From positions 1 through 34,711 of the forward strand of contig JAKOQD010000034.1 in NCBI GenBank assembly GCA_029778515.1: a DNA stretch of 34,711 bases. The letters run 5' to 3'. Positions 33,144-34,711 of the stretch are shown here, piece after piece. The translations under genes and the position numbers were made by a program. The DNA comes from Actinomycetes bacterium (GTDB taxonomy: Bacteria > Actinomycetota > Actinomycetes > Propionibacteriales > Propionibacteriaceae). The notes beneath the pieces are model-generated. The model was not told the origin of the DNA and made no database searches. It worked only from the letters and a program-made list of their open reading frames with translations. The stretch's first letter is position 1. The number at the start of each line of letters is the position of its first letter.

Positions 33144-33635
33144 TCAGAGGGTTAGCTGCACGAACACCAGGTCGAGCCAGCGGTCGAACTTGCGGCCCAC
33201 CTCGGGGAGCCGCCCGACCTCGACGAAGCCGAGCGAGCGGTGCAAGGCGAATGAAGCGTCGTTGTCGGCGCTCAGGCCGCCGATCAGGACGTGAACGCCG
33301 TTCTCGCGCGCTGCCGCGATGATCGCCGTCATCAGCGCACGACCCAGACCCCGTCCCTGGAACGCCGGACGCAGGTACACGCTGTGCTCCATGCTCAGGG
33401 TGAAACCAGCTTTCGGCCGGAACTGCCCGTAGGTCGCGTAGCCGGCGACTTCGCCGTCCACTTCGGCGACCAGCACCGGCCAGCCGTGCTCGACCTTGGT
33501 CGCATACCACTCGGCGTGCTGCACCGGGCTCCAGGGCAACAAATCCCAGCTCGCGGTGTCGCGCACCACCGAGTCGTTGTAGATCTCCAGCAGCGCGGGC
33601 AGGTCTTCCGGTCGGGCCGGACGGATGGTCGTCAC
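33144..33635 (-). CDS. GNAT acetyltransferase (phosphinothricin/methionine-sulfone type)
   Basis: 163 residues. RPARPEDLPALLEIYNDSVV and YATYGQFRPKAGF, the acetyl-CoA loop LRPAFQGRGLGRALM, then IGGLSADNDASFALHRSLGF resemble the Pat/MnaT group, which acetylates toxic amino acid analogues. The substrate is unproven. GTG overlaps the ftsY stop as GTGA, so it is co-translated with ftsY and sits between ftsY and ffh. Confidence 0.88.
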   Translation of the reverse strand: MTTIRPARPEDLPALLEIYNDSVVRDTASWDLLPWSPVQHAEWYATKVEHGWPVLVAEVDGEVAGYATYGQFRPKAGFTLSMEHSVYLRPAFQGRGLGRALMTAIIAAARENGVHVLIGGLSADNDASFALHRSLGFVEVGRLPEVGRKFDRWLDLVFVQLTL

Positions 33636-34711
33636 TGCGCCAGCAGCGCGTCGACGAAGCCTTCGGCCTCGAACGGAGCCAAGTCGTCGGCGCCCTCGCC
33701 GAGCCCGATCAGCTTCACCGGCACGCCCAGCTCCCGCTGGACCGGAACCACGATGCCGCCCTTGGCCGAGCCGTCCAGCTTCGAAAGCACGATGCCGGTG
33801 ACGTCCACCACCTCGGCGAACACCCGCGCCTGGGCGAGCCCGTTCTGCCCGGTGGTGGCGTCGATCACCAGCAGCACCTCGGTCACCGGAGCCTTGCGCT
33901 CGATCACCCGCTTGATCTTGCCGAGCTCGTCCATCAGGCCGGTCTTGGTGTGCAGCCGGCCAGCGGTGTCGACCACCACCACGTCCGCGCCACTCGCGAT
34001 GCCCTGGTCGACCGCGTCAAAAGCCACGGACGCCGGGTCGCCGCCCTCCGGACCGCGCACAACCGGGACGCCCACCCGGCTTCCCCAGGTCTGCAGCTGG
34101 TCGGCCGCGGCCGCCCGGAAGGTGTCGGCCGCGGCCAGCACCACCGAATGTCCCTCGGCCACCAGCACGCGGGAAAGCTTGCCGATCGTGGTCGTCTTGC
34201 CGGTGCCGTTGACGCCGACCACCAGCACCACACCGGGCAGGCCGTCCGCGCCAGTCACGTTGAGGCTTCGATCAGCGGTGGTGGCGACCAGCTTCAGCAG
34301 TTCGGTACGCAGCACCTGCTTGGCCTTGTCGGGGTCGGACACTGCGTCGAGTGACAACTCGCGGCGCAAGGCGGTGATCAACTCATCGGTCGGGCCCGCG
34401 CCGAGATCGGACGTGATCAGCGTGGCCTCCAAGTCGTCCCACGCGTCCGCGTCCAACTTGTCGACCGCGAGCAGACCAAGCAGGCCGCGGGCGAAGGGAT
34501 TGTTGCTGGCCGACAGCTTGCGCCGCAGCCGGGACATCCGGGAAGCCGGCGGTTCGGGCGTCTCGAGCACCGGCGCCGAGGGCTCGGCCGGAGCAGCCGG
34601 AATCACTTCCGCTGGCGCCGGTTCAACCGGTTCGCCGAACTCCTCGCGCTCCGCCGAAGGCAGTTCCGGGGTGGGCTCGGCCGGCGGCAGGCCCTTGCGG
34701 TTACCAACGAC
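33632..34711 (-). CDS. ftsY: Signal recognition particle receptor FtsY (5' end outside window)
   Basis: Membrane-associated GTPase partner of Ffh. 359 codons are visible. The frame stays open to the window edge, and the acidic/Pro-rich linker (PPAEPTPELPSAEREEFGEP) shows the N-terminal anchor lies beyond. N domain about KLSASNNPFARGLLGLL, P-loop GVNGTGKTTT, AADTFRAAAADQL, DTAGRLHTK, SKLDGSAKGG and the C-terminal GLGEGADDLAPFE are all present. A GTG at 34606 is not the true start. Confidence 0.97.
   Translation of the reverse strand, partial: VVGNRKGLPPAEPTPELPSAEREEFGEPVEPAPAEVIPAAPAEPSAPVLETPEPPASRMSRLRRKLSASNNPFARGLLGLLAVDKLDADAWDDLEATLITSDLGAGPTDELITALRRELSLDAVSDPDKAKQVLRTELLKLVATTADRSLNVTGADGLPGVVLVVGVNGTGKTTTIGKLSRVLVAEGHSVVLAAADTFRAAAADQLQTWGSRVGVPVVRGPEGGDPASVAFDAVDQGIASGADVVVVDTAGRLHTKTGLMDELGKIKRVIERKAPVTEVLLVIDATTGQNGLAQARVFAEVVDVTGIVLSKLDGSAKGGIVVPVQRELGVPVKLIGLGEGADDLAPFEAEGFVDALLAQ

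Overview
This is a high-GC window from an actinobacterium (Actinomycetota). The evidence is mshC (mycothiol biosynthesis), a DUF2469 gene between rnhB and yraN, a B-type sdhCAB operon, GTG/TTG starts with GTGA/ATGA overlaps, and many promoters with a TAnnnT box only 6-9 nt before the start codon (leaderless mRNAs). A Propionibacteriales-like host is my guess from overall gene content; it is not proven by the sequence. Most of the window is core chromosome transcribed on the minus strand.

Layout: 1-4049 (minus) holds infC (partial, ATC start, structured leader), an SseB-family gene, a PH-domain membrane protein, hisG, hisE and mshC. 4136-6286 (plus) holds uppP, an aldo/keto reductase and a YdeI-family gene wrecked by an internal deletion. 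6318-6441 is a REP-like repeat cluster, followed by a methyltransferase/M20 peptidase pair (minus). 8697-10040 is a small accessory patch: tRNA-Leu(GAG), a short zinc-finger-like hypothetical gene and a higBA toxin-antitoxin pair closed by a strong terminator. 10132-12582 (minus) holds an OpgB-like phosphoglycerol transferase and a degenerate mosaic of GAF, histidine-kinase and dhaK fragments. 12684-15954 (minus) is an APC permease-psuK-psuG cassette for pseudouridine breakdown.

16054-28287 (minus) is a long housekeeping stretch. Read in transcription order it is rpsP-khpA-rimM-trmD, then sdhCAB, then rplS-lepB-rnhB-DUF2469-yraN-comM-dprA and a DUF4349 lipoprotein. The sdh operon sits inside what is usually a contiguous trmD-rplS-lepB-rnhB neighbourhood. 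mntH (plus) and an amidohydrolase (minus) converge on a large nested palindrome, and the window ends with ffh, a GNAT acetyltransferase and ftsY (partial), the signal-recognition-particle pair.

I found no CRISPR array, transposase, integrase or multi-gene defence system. The unusual material is mostly non-coding: a 49-bp hairpin element present twice with a compensatory base-pair swap, a leader that can hide the infC ribosome binding site, REP-like arrays, a nested palindrome, a tRNA-Leu leader with a decoy of the tRNA 5' end, a possible DnaA-box pair, and three deletion scars in dispensable genes.
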